Assembly (NCBI RefSeq): GCF_002797395.1
Contig: NZ_KZ454943.1
Coordinates: 4,070,838-4,134,837 of the forward strand
Source of the DNA: Bacillus solitudinis
GTDB lineage: Bacteria > Bacillota > Bacilli > Bacillales > Bacillaceae_D
Direction: 5' to 3'
Length of the DNA: 64,000 nt
The number at the start of each line of letters is the position of its first letter. Within the stretch, counting starts at the first letter, position 1. Under the pieces are notes generated by a model. It was given only the letters and a program-made list of their open reading frames with translations. It was not told where the DNA came from and searched no databases. Below, in pieces: positions 8,103 through 16,215 of the stretch. Made by a program: the position numbers and the translations under genes.

Positions 8103-8214
8103 GTTAAACAAACGGTCGCAATCATAAGGTAAAATGGTTGCGATTTTTTTTAGAAGTAATGTTAAACCGTAGCTGTATTGTGAAAGCTGTAAGTAAGCAA
8201 ACGGGCAGGTTAAT
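8103..8214 (+). repeat. Array repeat site whose hairpin is a terminator
   Basis: Core 1 GTTAAACAAACGG runs into stem TCGCAATC / GGTTGCGA followed by eight T (to 8151), a standard intrinsic terminator for the STAS gene. Core 2 (8188-8214) reads AAGTAAGCAAACGGGCAGG, then TTAATT. Confidence 0.75.
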
Positions 8215-8243
8215 TCGGTATTTTAAATATGGATTGAGAGAGT

Positions 8244-8378
8244 TCAAATGCAATTTTATTAGCTGTTGAAGAATATAAGGATGAAACGATAGTATTTTCT
8301 GAATTGAATAAAGCGTTAGGTGTTGCAAGTATAACAAAACGTAAAAAGGGCTTTAGTTGGTATAGAGCTCAGCCATAA
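8244..8378 (+). pseudogene. 3' fragment of an unidentified gene
   Basis: A 44-codon open frame without a start (AILLAVEEYKDETIVFSELNKALG, ending WYRAQP). It is spaced like a gene of the array, between a repeat core and the ribosome site of the next gene. I do not recognise the family. Confidence 0.35.
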
Positions 8379-8397
8379 ACAATAAGGGGGAACTAAT

Positions 8398-8964
<567 letters not shown>

Positions 8965-9024
8965 ATTTTGCACAGAAAGCTAAATTTGAATTGAGAACGG
9001 TCACCTGGGGAAAGGCTTTATTTT

Positions 9025-9086
9025 CATTCTTCAACTTCTATGGCAAGGGCATCTGTCTCTGACTCCAACTTTGATAGGTGCTCTTA
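9025..9086 (-). mobile_element. IS110 relic fragment (62 bp)
   Basis: ATTCTTCAACTTCTATGGC, AAGGGCATCTGTCTCTGACT and TTGATAGGTGCTCTT match copy B around 4168-4220. The relic runs into the first codons of the next gene. Confidence 0.75.
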
Positions 9087-9527
9087 GACACTCAAGTAAC
9101 TACGAAATTTAAAATACTGAAGCCAACTAATGAGGTGTTTGAAGCCATAGTAGACCCTGTAAAAATCGGGAATTTTTGGTTTTCATCAAGTTCTGAAAGA
9201 TGGGAACAAGGCAAGTCGGTTACATTGAGATATGATGAATACGAAGCAGAAGGGGTTATAAATGTATTAGAAGCTGAGGAAAGTAAGAAAATCGTGTTTT
9301 CATGGGGAGCGGAACATGGTGAAGAAACAGTTGTTACAATTACACTACAAGAGTTGGATAATATAAGGACAATTATTGAAGTAACAGAATCAGGTTTGAG
9401 AGAAGATGACCCTGAAATAGTAAACAAAATGATGGGTCAAAAAGAAGGTTGTGTGTATATGTTATCTTCTTTAAAGGGTTATTTGGAATATGCCGTTAAA
9501 AATTTGAGTGCTCCATTAATACATTAG
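9078..9527 (+). CDS. SRPBCC/AHSA1-type protein, N-terminus made by IS relic
   Basis: 149 residues of the activator-of-Hsp90 (AHSA1)/START-like fold: TTKFKILKPTNEVFEAIVDPVKIGNFWF at the start, then IVFSWGAEH and TEVTITLQEL-type strands, and a final helix GCVYMLSSLKGYLEY. These proteins form a hydrophobic cavity and bind small ligands. The only in-frame start, GTG 9078, lies in IS110-derived sequence and no clear ribosome site precedes it. The natural start was therefore probably lost, and the gene may be silent or recently rescued. Confidence 0.7.
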   Translation: MLLDTQVTTKFKILKPTNEVFEAIVDPVKIGNFWFSSSSERWEQGKSVTLRYDEYEAEGVINVLEAEESKKIVFSWGAEHGEETVVTITLQELDNIRTIIEVTESGLREDDPEIVNKMMGQKEGCVYMLSSLKGYLEYAVKNLSAPLIH

Positions 9528-9582
9528 TTAAAATACTTCATTTTGAAAACAAGAACCTTTTTTATTTGTTTTAGATAAAAAA

Positions 9583-9692
9583 TTGTGATTATTTTGTGCA
9601 TTTCTTCTTCAACGAAAGGGTGCTTGAATGGAATAGGGAGTTATCGTTACAGTAGATCCTTCTTGTGCTAACGAGGCAGAATTGTGAAAGAC
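9583..9692 (+). repeat. Array repeat site, variant
   Basis: GTGATTATTTTGTGC, then core 1 CTTCAACGAAAGGGTGC, the GAATGGAATAGGGAGTTATCG segment seen in other variant copies, and core 2 TGTGCTAACGAGGCAGAATTG. Confidence 0.75.
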
Positions 9693-9814
9693 AGAGCGAT
9701 TTTTTTAATTGCTGTTTATGAGCAAAATATCAACAGAACCAAAAATTGAGATTACATATTGTTTTAATTGAAATTAGATGTAATAATAAGGTAAATAAGT
9801 AAAGAACTAAAGGT

Positions 9815-10103
9815 GATGAGGAGAAGAGTAAATCAATTTTATTTTTTCACAGAGAGCTTCCGGTAGCTGAAAAGAAGCATTGAATATTTGATTGAACATG
9901 GTCTCTGAGCAGCATAACTTTACTCTATATTTAGAGTAAGGTTGTGACGAGAGTTGGCACTCGTTATAAATGTCAGGGTATAAGAACTTAATTGTTTCGT
10001 ACTTATTGAGGCTAATCATGTGAGTGATTAGTAAATTAAGGTGGTAACACGGGTATAACCTCGTCCTTAGACAATAATTTTGTCTTGGGCCGAGGTTTTT
10101 TGC
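9815..10103 (+). promoter_or_regulatory. T-box leader (tRNA-sensing riboswitch) of the GNAT gene
   Basis: A stem I with AGAGTA on its 5' side (near 9829) and GAAC followed by ATG (9894-9900) on its 3' side leads to the T-box AAGGTGGTAACACGGGT (10037-10053). Then comes a terminator: ACCTCG...AGACAA / TTGTCT...CGAGGT plus six T (10057-10101). T-boxes read uncharged tRNA through a specifier codon. If the codon follows GAAC it is AUG (Met); a one-base shift gives CAU (His). The downstream gene is an acetyltransferase, not a synthetase. Confidence 0.85.
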
Positions 10104-10169
10104 TTTGTTCCGGTTATCTAAAGGGCATTTACGATGAAATGGTGAAACTAAGCAAAAGGAGGATTTAAA

Positions 10170-10754
10170 ATGTTTACAGATGATATCGTACTTGATGGGA
10201 AAAAGGTAAGGCTAGTACCAATGACATATGAACATTCGGAGGAACTATTTAAGGCTTCCAATCACAGTGAAATTTGGAGGTACAGTCAGGGGAACATAAA
10301 TAAACCTGAGGATATGCTTAACACGATTCATGATCTGTTGGAATTAAAAAAGCAGGGACTATGGTATCCATTCGTCATCCTTGATAAGAACACGAATAAG
10401 ATTGTTGGAAGTACCAGTTACTTAGAGATCTCTCCGCAACACAGAAAACTAGAAATAGGTGGCACGTGGTTGGATCCCAAGGTTTGGAGAACTAGGGTCA
10501 ACACAGAGTGTAAATATCTATTATTGAGGTATGGTTTTGAAAGATTGGAACTGGTTCGAATCCAGCTCCGTACTGATTCAAGAAATGAAAGATCCAATCA
10601 AGCCATTCAAAGAATTGGAGCGAAGTTTGAAGGAACCTTACGACAAGAATTGATTAATCATGATGGGTATATTCGAGATTCTAATCTATATAGTATTTTG
10701 GACAGGGATTGGGAGGCTGTAAAGAGGAACTTCTTGAGTTTTTTAAGTCGATGA
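10170..10754 (+). CDS. GNAT N-acetyltransferase, RimJ/RimL type
   Basis: 194 residues. The acetyl-CoA fold is clear: LVPMTYEHSEELF at the start, GSTSYLEISPQHRKLEIGGTWLDPKVWR in the centre, and RIQLRTDSRNERSNQAIQRIGAKFEGTLR for the CoA-binding loop and following helix. RimJ-like enzymes acetylate protein N-termini or small amines, including some antibiotics. AAAGGAGGATTTAAA precedes the ATG. The T-box leader ends 66 bp upstream, so expression should rise when one tRNA is uncharged. That would fit self-protection against an aminoacyl-tRNA synthetase inhibitor, but this is inference. Confidence 0.85.
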   Translation: MFTDDIVLDGKKVRLVPMTYEHSEELFKASNHSEIWRYSQGNINKPEDMLNTIHDLLELKKQGLWYPFVILDKNTNKIVGSTSYLEISPQHRKLEIGGTWLDPKVWRTRVNTECKYLLLRYGFERLELVRIQLRTDSRNERSNQAIQRIGAKFEGTLRQELINHDGYIRDSNLYSILDRDWEAVKRNFLSFLSR

Positions 10755-10788
10755 TATCCAATACAACCATTAATACTAAGAGTACATT

Positions 10789-11034
10789 GTGAGCGTAACT
10801 TCAGATCCTTATAAAAAAGGTTGGGATCACCGAAGCAATCATTCAATTGATAAGGGGGTTCCGGAAACGGATGATATTGTTAAAGTTAAAGGAGAACTTG
10901 AGGTTACACCAGGTTTTTTGAAAACTCGTCAGAATGAAGAGGAAATTGAACTAATCAAGGGAGTAAGCGTTATCTCAAAGGAAAGCAATGAAATAATTAT
11001 AAAAACAGTATGGGATTCTTCATTATGCAAATAG
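10789..11034 (+). CDS. Hypothetical protein, 81 residues
   Basis: An acidic, soluble 81-residue frame from GTG 10789 (SVTSDPYKKGWDHRSNHSIDKGVPETDD...). No family is recognised and there is no convincing ribosome site. The coding-like composition and the array position before the next repeat site are the only support. It may be the end of a longer lost gene. Confidence 0.35.
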   Translation: MSVTSDPYKKGWDHRSNHSIDKGVPETDDIVKVKGELEVTPGFLKTRQNEEEIELIKGVSVISKESNEIIIKTVWDSSLCK

Positions 11035-11084
11035 TGATCATATTGTCGTTTACTATATTAATATTAGGTAGTATTTACCGAAGT

Positions 11085-11235
11085 AAGATTGTACTTAAAG
11101 TAACGGGGCAGTTTTCTTCAAGAAGAAGTAATTAGTGATGATTGCAATATGTGAGGAGATTTATTATGTTTTTACTGTTATATGTAATCGCAGTTCCTGC
11201 TTTTGTTGAAGTAACGAAAGCAGGAAACGAAGAAT
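11085..11235 (+). repeat. Array repeat site with a tiny open frame inside
   Basis: Core 1 TACTTAAAGTAACGGGGCAG ends TTCAAGAAG (11094-11127). Core 2 (11203-11232) reads TTGAAGTAACGAAAGCAGG. The two are 75 bp apart, further than usual. Confidence 0.7.
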
Positions 11236-11243
11236 TTATATGA
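11166..11243 (+). CDS. Possible 25-residue leader-like peptide
   Basis: ATG 11166 after GAGGAGATTTATT encodes a short hydrophobic peptide (MFLLLYVIAVPAFVEVTKAG...). The frame runs through core 2 of the repeat. It has a good ribosome site but nothing else; it may be chance. Confidence 0.25.
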   Translation: MFLLLYVIAVPAFVEVTKAGNEEFI

Positions 11244-11284
11244 AGCTTTTCATTTTAAGAGTTGTAGTAAAGGAGTGAATAGTG

Positions 11285-11872
11285 ATGTCGTCATACTTTG
11301 GACGTGCTTTTCAAGATATGTTTCAGTTTACCCCCCCTTTTGTATTACCTATTTTTGGACCAATTTTTCTGATAATAGCAATAATACTTATATTAAAATA
11401 TATAAAAAAAGAATTCTCACTAATGTTTTTAAGCTGGTACTTATTTCTATTAATGGTTACATGTGTTTATGCAATGGGAGTGTTACTAGTAACAAGAGTT
11501 GCAGATATACCATTGTCTGTTTACCAAAACTTATTAGAAAGTAGAGATATATTCTATTTTTCTACACCTCAACTGATACCATTTAATTCGTTAACACATA
11601 TTCTAAACATATATGGTGTAGGAACAATTATTCTTGGTAACTTATTGCTCTTATTACCATTAGGCTTCCTTCTTCCATTATGGCTTAGAAAGCTTAGAAA
11701 TGTTTATCAAGTTGGATTAATAGTAATGCTAACTTCAATAGTTATTGAATTGTTACAGTTCCTTTTTGGGGTTGGAATACCCAATATAGACGATATATTG
11801 TTGAATACAATAGGTGGATTAGTGGGTTATGGTAGTTGTAGGATATTAAAAAATTTTATCGGAAAGTCATAG
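11285..11872 (+). CDS. VanZ family membrane protein (paralogue 2)
   Basis: 195 residues from ATG 11285 (AAAGGAG upstream; a GTG one codon earlier is possible). About five membrane segments. VanZ marks are LIPFNSLTHI, ILGNLLLLLPLGFLLPLWLRKLR, SIVIELLQFLFGVG and IPNIDDILLNTIGGLVGYG. It is clearly related to, but well diverged from, the copies at 5386 and 20402. It sits between repeat sites, and a terminator (12063) follows. Confidence 0.85.
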   Translation: MSSYFGRAFQDMFQFTPPFVLPIFGPIFLIIAIILILKYIKKEFSLMFLSWYLFLLMVTCVYAMGVLLVTRVADIPLSVYQNLLESRDIFYFSTPQLIPFNSLTHILNIYGVGTIILGNLLLLLPLGFLLPLWLRKLRNVYQVGLIVMLTSIVIELLQFLFGVGIPNIDDILLNTIGGLVGYGSCRILKNFIGKS

Positions 11873-11908
11873 TAAAAAATTAATAATCTCTGGCGAAAAG
11901 TTTAAACT

Positions 11909-11956
11909 TGTGAAGTTATACACTTAAAGTAACGGAGCAGAATAGTGGAATAAGAA
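11909..11956 (+). repeat. Array repeat site, single core
   Basis: GTGAAGTTATACACTTAAAG leads into TAACGGAGCAGAATAG and ends TGGAATAAG. Only one core is present. Confidence 0.7.
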
Positions 11957-12062
11957 AAATCATTTTTTAGCAATGTAAAGATTTGGTAGTGTTAAGATGC
12001 ATAAAATAAAGTAATGGGGTAATCCAAGCATAATGTAAAAATAAATTTAGAATAATATAAAA

Positions 12063-12095
12063 CCGTCACTGATAATAATGACGGCATTAATTATT
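12063..12095 (+). terminator. Intrinsic terminator
   Basis: CCGTCA / TGACGG stem with a 10-base loop, then an AT-rich tract. It probably ends the VanZ transcript. Confidence 0.6.
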
Positions 12096-12141
12096 TTATA
12101 TTTTTAATGTTACTGTTAGCTAAACTGGTATGGAGGAGATA

Positions 12142-12231
12142 ATGTTGAAAGTAACTAAATTTTTATTATACGTTTTTGTATTAATTAATATTTTAGGGTT
12201 AATCTATTGGATTGGTTCAATGATTTATTAA
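12142..12231 (+). CDS. Small membrane protein, 29 residues
   Basis: ATG 12142 with GGAGGAGATA just upstream opens a 29-residue single-span peptide: two lysines, then about 22 hydrophobic residues (FLLYVFVLINILGLIYWIG). The ribosome site is strong and the reading frame is entirely membrane-like, so a real small protein is likely. It ends 7 bp before the convergent DoxX gene. Confidence 0.5.
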   Translation: MLKVTKFLLYVFVLINILGLIYWIGSMIY

Positions 12232-12238
12232 ATTGAGT

Positions 12239-12778
12239 TTATGAGTTAATAGATATTTTTTCTTTTTTATAAGACATAAAGACGTTTTTTTCTTTGTTGT
12301 TTCGTTGAGGTTTTAATAAAGTAGGTAAATTAAAATAATTATCGAGACTTAACTGATATATCTCTGACCTGAAAATAATTAGTGAAAATGCACTTGTATA
12401 AAGTATAAGACTCATAAGGTTCATATTTCCAGAAAGGACAAAGTTAATGTGCATAATAATACAAGCAAGGATAGAAGGTATAGTCAATAAACCTGCTATG
12501 AGGAATATACCTAGTAAAATCTGGACTATGGGGATAAAATAGTTCAAAACCATCAAATGTTCTAAAGCTATATTTTCTATGAAAATTTTATAAAAGGTTG
12601 GGACATTTGAGGCTTGTAATGAATTTATTAGATAATCATTTAAATATAAACCTGGTTCTTTAAACCATAACTTATCGGTTATTTTGGTCACTCCTGCTAA
12701 CAGCCAACCTAGCCCGAAAAGAACACGCATTAAAACTACAAGATATGGAAACAATCTTAAATTTTTTAATACTTTCAT
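12239..12778 (-). CDS. DoxX family membrane protein
   Basis: 179 residues with four membrane segments in the DoxX arrangement. The opening VLMRVLFGLGWLLAGVTKITD is the usual RixxGxxfxxaGxxK pattern, and FIPIVQILLGIFLIAGL follows mid-protein. DoxX proteins are poorly defined; some take part in redox control or thiosulfate:quinone oxidation. AAGGAGGAACATTAAA precedes the ATG. Two perfect palindromes lie upstream (12814-12831 and 12917-12940), which points to control by a dimeric repressor encoded elsewhere. The gene runs against the array direction. Confidence 0.75.
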   Translation of the reverse strand: MKVLKNLRLFPYLVVLMRVLFGLGWLLAGVTKITDKLWFKEPGLYLNDYLINSLQASNVPTFYKIFIENIALEHLMVLNYFIPIVQILLGIFLIAGLLTIPSILACIIMHINFVLSGNMNLMSLILYTSAFSLIIFRSEIYQLSLDNYFNLPTLLKPQRNNKEKNVFMSYKKEKISINS

Positions 12779-12813
12779 TTTAATGTTCCTCCTTGTTTTC
12801 CTTAAGTGAATAT

Positions 12814-12831
12814 TATTTCCTTAAGGAAATA
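12814..12831. promoter_or_regulatory. 18-bp palindrome, likely operator of the DoxX gene
   Basis: TATTTCCTTAAGGAAATA is a perfect 18-bp palindrome 36 bp upstream of the start. A second TTCCTTAAG lies at 12798-12806. It fits the transcription start of a minus-strand promoter. Confidence 0.55.
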
Positions 12832-12916
12832 TTTTTGTGGAAATTTACTGAAGTTATTTAGTTATTCTACCTAATAAACCATATGCATGAACGGTCGAAA
12901 TGTTTACCCATTACAT

Positions 12917-12940
12917 AAAAGTTTACCATGGTAAACTTTT
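12917..12940. promoter_or_regulatory. 24-bp perfect palindrome, candidate operator
   Basis: AAAAGTTTACCA followed by its exact complement. The low G+C stem and absent T-run argue against a terminator; a TetR- or MarR-type binding site is more likely. A related half-site GTTTACC lies at 12902. Confidence 0.5.
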
Positions 12941-13111
12941 GTTGTAAATAGTTATTTATATATGGAACTATTGACAAAGAGGGTTTTCAATTAAATTCTG
13001 CAATTGGAAGTTTGAACAGAGCTAGTCCATGAGGTGGATGACAGATTAAAACAATAATGGATAGGTTCTTATTTTCACTCTTCATGTAAAGGGTGGCTTT
13101 AATAAACACGT

Positions 13112-13140
13112 AAGTCGGTTATAGACCGACTTATTTTTTA
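13112..13140 (+). terminator. Intrinsic terminator
   Basis: AAGTCGGT / ACCGACTT stem with a 5-base loop and a T-run. It follows a 150-bp stretch without a recognisable gene; which transcript it ends is unclear. Confidence 0.65.
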
Positions 13141-13228
13141 CCTCGACGGTATCGCAACTCAAAAGTTACGCTACTGATTATGAGATATACAATCTGAATT
13201 TATTGTAATAGATTTGTAATAAAATGGT

Positions 13229-13303
13229 ATTAAACTAACGAAGCAGGATTGCTCAATAAAAGCAGTCACTATTTGTGCTAACAAGTCAGGTTAAATCAAT
13301 AAG
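13229..13303 (+). repeat. Array repeat site, two cores
   Basis: Core 1 ATTAAACTAACGAAGCAGG ends GCTCAATAAA. After CAGTCACTATT, core 2 reads TGTGCTAACAAGTCAGG and ends TTAAATCAATAAG. Confidence 0.8.
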
Positions 13304-13365
13304 TATATTTTTATTATCATAATTCCCCTTTGTTGGACATCCCTTATATAGAAGGGGGAATTCTT

Positions 13366-13734
13366 ATGTACAAAATATTTATGGCTTTGTTACTTAGTTT
13401 ATCAATTATAACTGCCTGTAACTCAGAGCCTCAGAGCTTCTTTGGAGAGAGTAACAATTGGAAAGCCGAACTCAATACAGCATCAGATGGTAAAGTTGAA
13501 GGTTTCGTATTGAGCTATATAGGGTCTGATATGCAATCAGTTGGATTATTTGATGCAGGTGTACATGCTGGTAATTTTGGTTTTAACTCAAATGGTGCAG
13601 AGTTAAATTCGGATGGAAATTTTGTATTTGATTTAGATGGTAATCCCAATGATATGATTGTTAAAAAGAACAGTGAAATTATCACGACTATTGAATGGGA
13701 TGGACATACTGAAGAAATAACATTAAATAACTGA
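13366..13734 (+). CDS. Small lipoprotein, function unknown
   Basis: 122 residues from ATG 13366 (GAAGGGGGAATTCTT upstream). An earlier in-frame ATG (13330) has no ribosome site. MYKIFMALLLSLSIITAC is a lipoprotein signal with lipobox ITAC. The mature part is acidic and rich in Gly, Asn and Asp with alternating strands (VEGFVLSYIGSD, TTIEWDGHTEEITL), as in small beta-sandwich lipoproteins of Bacillus. It should be anchored on the outer face of the membrane. A terminator and a repeat site follow. Confidence 0.7.
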   Translation: MYKIFMALLLSLSIITACNSEPQSFFGESNNWKAELNTASDGKVEGFVLSYIGSDMQSVGLFDAGVHAGNFGFNSNGAELNSDGNFVFDLDGNPNDMIVKKNSEIITTIEWDGHTEEITLNN

Positions 13735-13746
13735 TATTTGATTATA

Positions 13747-13780
13747 AGGGCGATACTTTACAAAAGAGTATCACCTTTTT
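13747..13780 (+). terminator. Intrinsic terminator of the lipoprotein gene
   Basis: GGCGATACT / AGTATCACC stem with TTTTTC after it. Confidence 0.7.
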
Positions 13781-13782
13781 CT

Positions 13783-13861
13783 AATTAAAGTAACGGGGGC
13801 AAGAGTTTAACAAAGGAGTTGTGGCAGCTCCTATCGTGTTAAAGAGCAGATTAGTTAAACC
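13783..13861 (+). repeat. Array repeat site, two cores
   Basis: Core 1 AATTAAAGTAACGGGGGC ends AGTTTAACAAAG. Hairpin GGAGTTG / CAGCTCC follows. Core 2 CGTGTTAAAGAGCAG ends TTAGTTAAACC. Confidence 0.8.
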
Positions 13862-13889
13862 TAAAAATGGTTGTATAGGAAGTGAAACT

Positions 13890-14270
13890 ATGTCAATTAT
13901 TCATGATAATGAAATTATCTCATATGAAGTTAACCTCAAAAATGAAGTAATCAACATTCACACACTGTCGGAGTCAGGTCAGAAAATAACACTGTTTTTT
14001 TCTGGGGTACTCGCACATATGTTTGAAACTCATTTAAGTGGTAGCATTATTTTTGATATAGAAAAAACAGAGCTTCGCCATTTTTTTGTTGAGAATAGAG
14101 ATTTAATAGAAAAACAAAAAGACTACTGTTGGCCAATTGATTACACAGATATCCAAGAATTAGAGGACAAGCTGGTAAAGCATCAGTATTCCTATTATGT
14201 AATTTCAGCTTCGTTTGGCTTAAATGGTTGGATATTAGCAAAGAAGTATGAGATTTCAAGTCCTTATTAA
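13890..14270 (+). CDS. Hypothetical protein, 126 residues
   Basis: ATG 13890 follows ATAGGAAGTGAAACT. An in-frame GTG at 13821 lies inside the repeat hairpin and is unlikely. The sequence begins with beta strands (NEIISYEVNLKNEVINIHTLSESGQKITLFFSGVLAHMFE) and ends with a helix, as in small immunity-like or DUF proteins that bind a partner. I do not recognise the family. The stop codon TAA overlaps the start of the next repeat core. Confidence 0.6.
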   Translation: MSIIHDNEIISYEVNLKNEVINIHTLSESGQKITLFFSGVLAHMFETHLSGSIIFDIEKTELRHFFVENRDLIEKQKDYCWPIDYTDIQELEDKLVKHQYSYYVISASFGLNGWILAKKYEISSPY

Positions 14271-14297
14271 GCTAAAGGGTGCTTTACTCTAACAAGG
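14266..14297 (+). repeat. Array repeat site, single core
   Basis: TTATTAAGCTAAAGGGTGC ends CTCTAACAAGG. The core supplies the stop codon of the upstream gene and runs into the ribosome site of the next one. Confidence 0.75.
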
Positions 14298-14307
14298 AGG
14301 GGATTAA

Positions 14308-14784
14308 ATGAGAATATTTAATTTGTTGAAAACTAATCTCCAATCACTTTTTTTTCATTTCATTGTGATAGGCATTGCTGGGATTTTAAACTTGGCGGTC
14401 TGGAGCAGAGTTGAGAATGAAAATTTATCGCTAGCTGTTTTTATATTATCGATTGTTCTTTATTTCATTTTAGGTTTATTTTTGGGAAATAAAGGTTCAA
14501 TTAGGTATAACACCCAAACTGTTGTTTTAATCCCAGTATTTAGTTTGCTACTATATTTAGGTACTTTACTACCTGCCTCTGGTTTTGAAGGTTCAATGCT
14601 AAATTCTATTAACTTCTTATATTTTGTAACTATTCAACCATTCTTAAATATAACAGGTATTCCTGCTAATTTTGATTATCCATTTATTTTCGCAATTGTT
14701 CCTGCTTTGATGTTATGGCTTGGTTTGCAAGTAAAAACTATCTTTAAGGAAAGGGGAAACTCTTCTCGTAGATTGTTCAACTAA
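14308..14784 (+). CDS. Hypothetical membrane protein, 158 residues
   Basis: Four to five membrane segments (about 14-33, 42-61, 70-90, 105-120, 130-148) with a short basic C-terminal tail. AAGGAGGGGATTAA precedes the ATG. There is no conserved motif that I can name. The TAA stop is read from the left end of the next repeat core (TTCAACTAA). Confidence 0.6.
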   Translation: MRIFNLLKTNLQSLFFHFIVIGIAGILNLAVWSRVENENLSLAVFILSIVLYFILGLFLGNKGSIRYNTQTVVLIPVFSLLLYLGTLLPASGFEGSMLNSINFLYFVTIQPFLNITGIPANFDYPFIFAIVPALMLWLGLQVKTIFKERGNSSRRLFN

Positions 14785-14847
14785 AGGGTGCGATTGCGGA
14801 AAAAGAGCAATCGCTCTTTTGCTAAAGAAGCGAATTGTTGAAGAAGA
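14775..14847 (+). repeat. Array repeat site, two cores
   Basis: Core 1 TTCAACTAAAGGGTGC opens a hairpin GCGATTGC / GCAATCGC with TCTTTT. Core 2 TTGCTAAAGAAGCGAATTG ends TTGAAGAAG. This pair aligns base for base as a direct repeat and shows best that a site is two cores. Confidence 0.85.
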
Positions 14848-14901
14848 ACTTATTTAAAATGAAGTCTAAAAGATGAAAAAAGTAAAGGGAGGATAGTTCT
14901 T

Positions 14902-15429
14902 ATGAGAAAAACCAAAATACTTCCTTGGAATGAAGAGTGGATAAAGTTATATAGCCACGAAGAGGAATTATTAAAAGAAATATTGAAAGATGAAATAGTC
15001 AATATTTTCCATATTGGAAGTACCTCTGTATCAGCAATAGGCTATGCAAAACCAATAATTGATATTTTAGTTGTTGTTAAGAATATTAGAAAAGTTGATT
15101 TATACAATGAGGAATTACGAAAATTAGGGTATGAACCTAAAGGTGAGAATGGGATTTCAGGAAGAAGGTACTTTCCGAAGGGAAAAGAAAATAGAACCCA
15201 TCACTTACATATATTTCAGAGTGGTAATGAAAATATAAAAACACATTTGAATTTTAAAGAATATTTAATTAAGCACCCAGAAGAAGCTAAAAGTTATGGA
15301 GATATAAAAATTGAATTGGCAAAAAAGTTCCCTGAAAATCATTATAAGTATCAAGCTGAAAAACAAAAATTCGTTAATGAATTGGTCAAAAGGGCAAAAA
15401 AATGGGCTGTAAAAAGAAATTTTTATTAA
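14902..15429 (+). CDS. GrpB/UPF0157 family nucleotidyltransferase-fold protein
   Basis: 175 residues, full length. It has the GrpB marks: NIFHIGSTSVSAIGYAKPIIDILVVV (Pol-beta-like GS and DxD-type residues), GRRYFPKG, HHLHIFQSG and NFKEYLIKHPEEAKSYGDIK, then a C-terminal helix. GrpB proteins are linked by family to dephospho-CoA kinase fusions and to nucleotidyl transfer, but their substrate is not established. AGGGAGGATAG precedes the ATG. The stop lies in the next repeat core. A broken second GrpB-like gene lies at 2491-3507. Confidence 0.85.
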   Translation: MRKTKILPWNEEWIKLYSHEEELLKEILKDEIVNIFHIGSTSVSAIGYAKPIIDILVVVKNIRKVDLYNEELRKLGYEPKGENGISGRRYFPKGKENRTHHLHIFQSGNENIKTHLNFKEYLIKHPEEAKSYGDIKIELAKKFPENHYKYQAEKQKFVNELVKRAKKWAVKRNFY

Positions 15430-15496
15430 AGTGACGGGAGCGATTGTTCAATAAGAGCAGTCGCTTTTGTGTTAAAGAGGGAGTTTAATATTGAAG
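15424..15496 (+). repeat. Array repeat site, two cores
   Basis: Core 1 TTATTAAAGTGACGGGAGC, stem GCGATTG / CAGTCGC with loop TTCAATAAG, then TTTTG and core 2 GTTAAAGAGGGAG ending ATATTGAAG. Confidence 0.8.
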
Positions 15497-15547
15497 TTAT
15501 AGTATTCTTTTTAAGATTACATCATTGTTGGCGCTACTTCAGTTTAA

Positions 15548-15569
15548 AAGGCAGCATTTATGCTGCCTT
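15548..15569. terminator. Bidirectional intrinsic terminator
   Basis: AAGGCAGCA / TGCTGCCTT perfect stem. It ends the minus-strand gene at 15595. Confidence 0.75.
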
Positions 15570-15594
15570 AAATCACTATTTAAAGGGGCTATAA

Positions 15595-16002
15595 CTAGTA
15601 TCCACCACCGTATCCATACCAGGGATAATAAGGGTAAGGAGGGTAGTAATATGGGTAACGGAATATTCTTCTAAAAAAACGAAATGGGAAACGACGTCGG
15701 CGGAATCGACGAAATCTTCTCCTGCGAGGTCGTCCGTAATCATCGTAATCGTAATCATTATCGTAGTAATCATCATCTCCATAGCCAAATTGCCTATTCA
15801 TTTGTCCTGCATCAACATCTTCGGGAACTAACATAGTAACACCTTCTTCATCCATGCTATCGATAATACCATCAAACTGTGATCCATCACTCAGTTGTCC
15901 TATAACATGGTAGTTCATATACTTTTTACATAGACCTTTAATTTGGTCAGGATGGTAATCACCCTGAAATTGATGAGGATTCATTTGGATGTTGTTGTTC
16001 AC
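15595..16002 (-). CDS. LSm-like protein with acidic Tyr-rich and Arg-rich tail
   Basis: 135 residues. Residues 30-65 (YHVIGQLSDGSQFDGIIDSMDEEGVTMLVPED) look like a small Sm-like or KOW-like beta barrel. Next comes an Asp/Tyr tract (68-90), an Arg/Phe tract (90-115) and a Tyr/Pro/Gly end (YPPYPYYPWYGYGGGY). Such tails are common in Bacillus spore-coat or surface-associated proteins, which is my best guess. The GTG start at 16002 follows GAAAGGAGAGC. A shorter relative with similar tracts lies at 35139. It runs against the array direction with its own terminator. Confidence 0.65.
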   Translation of the reverse strand: MNNNIQMNPHQFQGDYHPDQIKGLCKKYMNYHVIGQLSDGSQFDGIIDSMDEEGVTMLVPEDVDAGQMNRQFGYGDDDYYDNDYDYDDYGRPRRRRFRRFRRRRFPFRFFRRIFRYPYYYPPYPYYPWYGYGGGY

Positions 16003-16215
16003 TTAACAGCTCTCCTTTCTTTACACCAGTATGATATTCTCCCAGCTTGGGTTATGTTACCGTATATGTAAGGCAAATTTAGATTTCTCCTGTCGGCTTC
16101 ATAACATTCCCACGCTTTTGACAGAATCAAAATCAATCCCTCCAATAGGAAAATTTAATTTATTCTGTTAGTAAAAGAGCGATTGTATGTGTGTATAGGA
16201 CGGTCATGATTAAAG

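Noticed and set aside
9807-10019. Minus-strand 70-residue frame
   Set aside because: Lies antisense within the T-box leader, whose RNA motifs explain the conservation.
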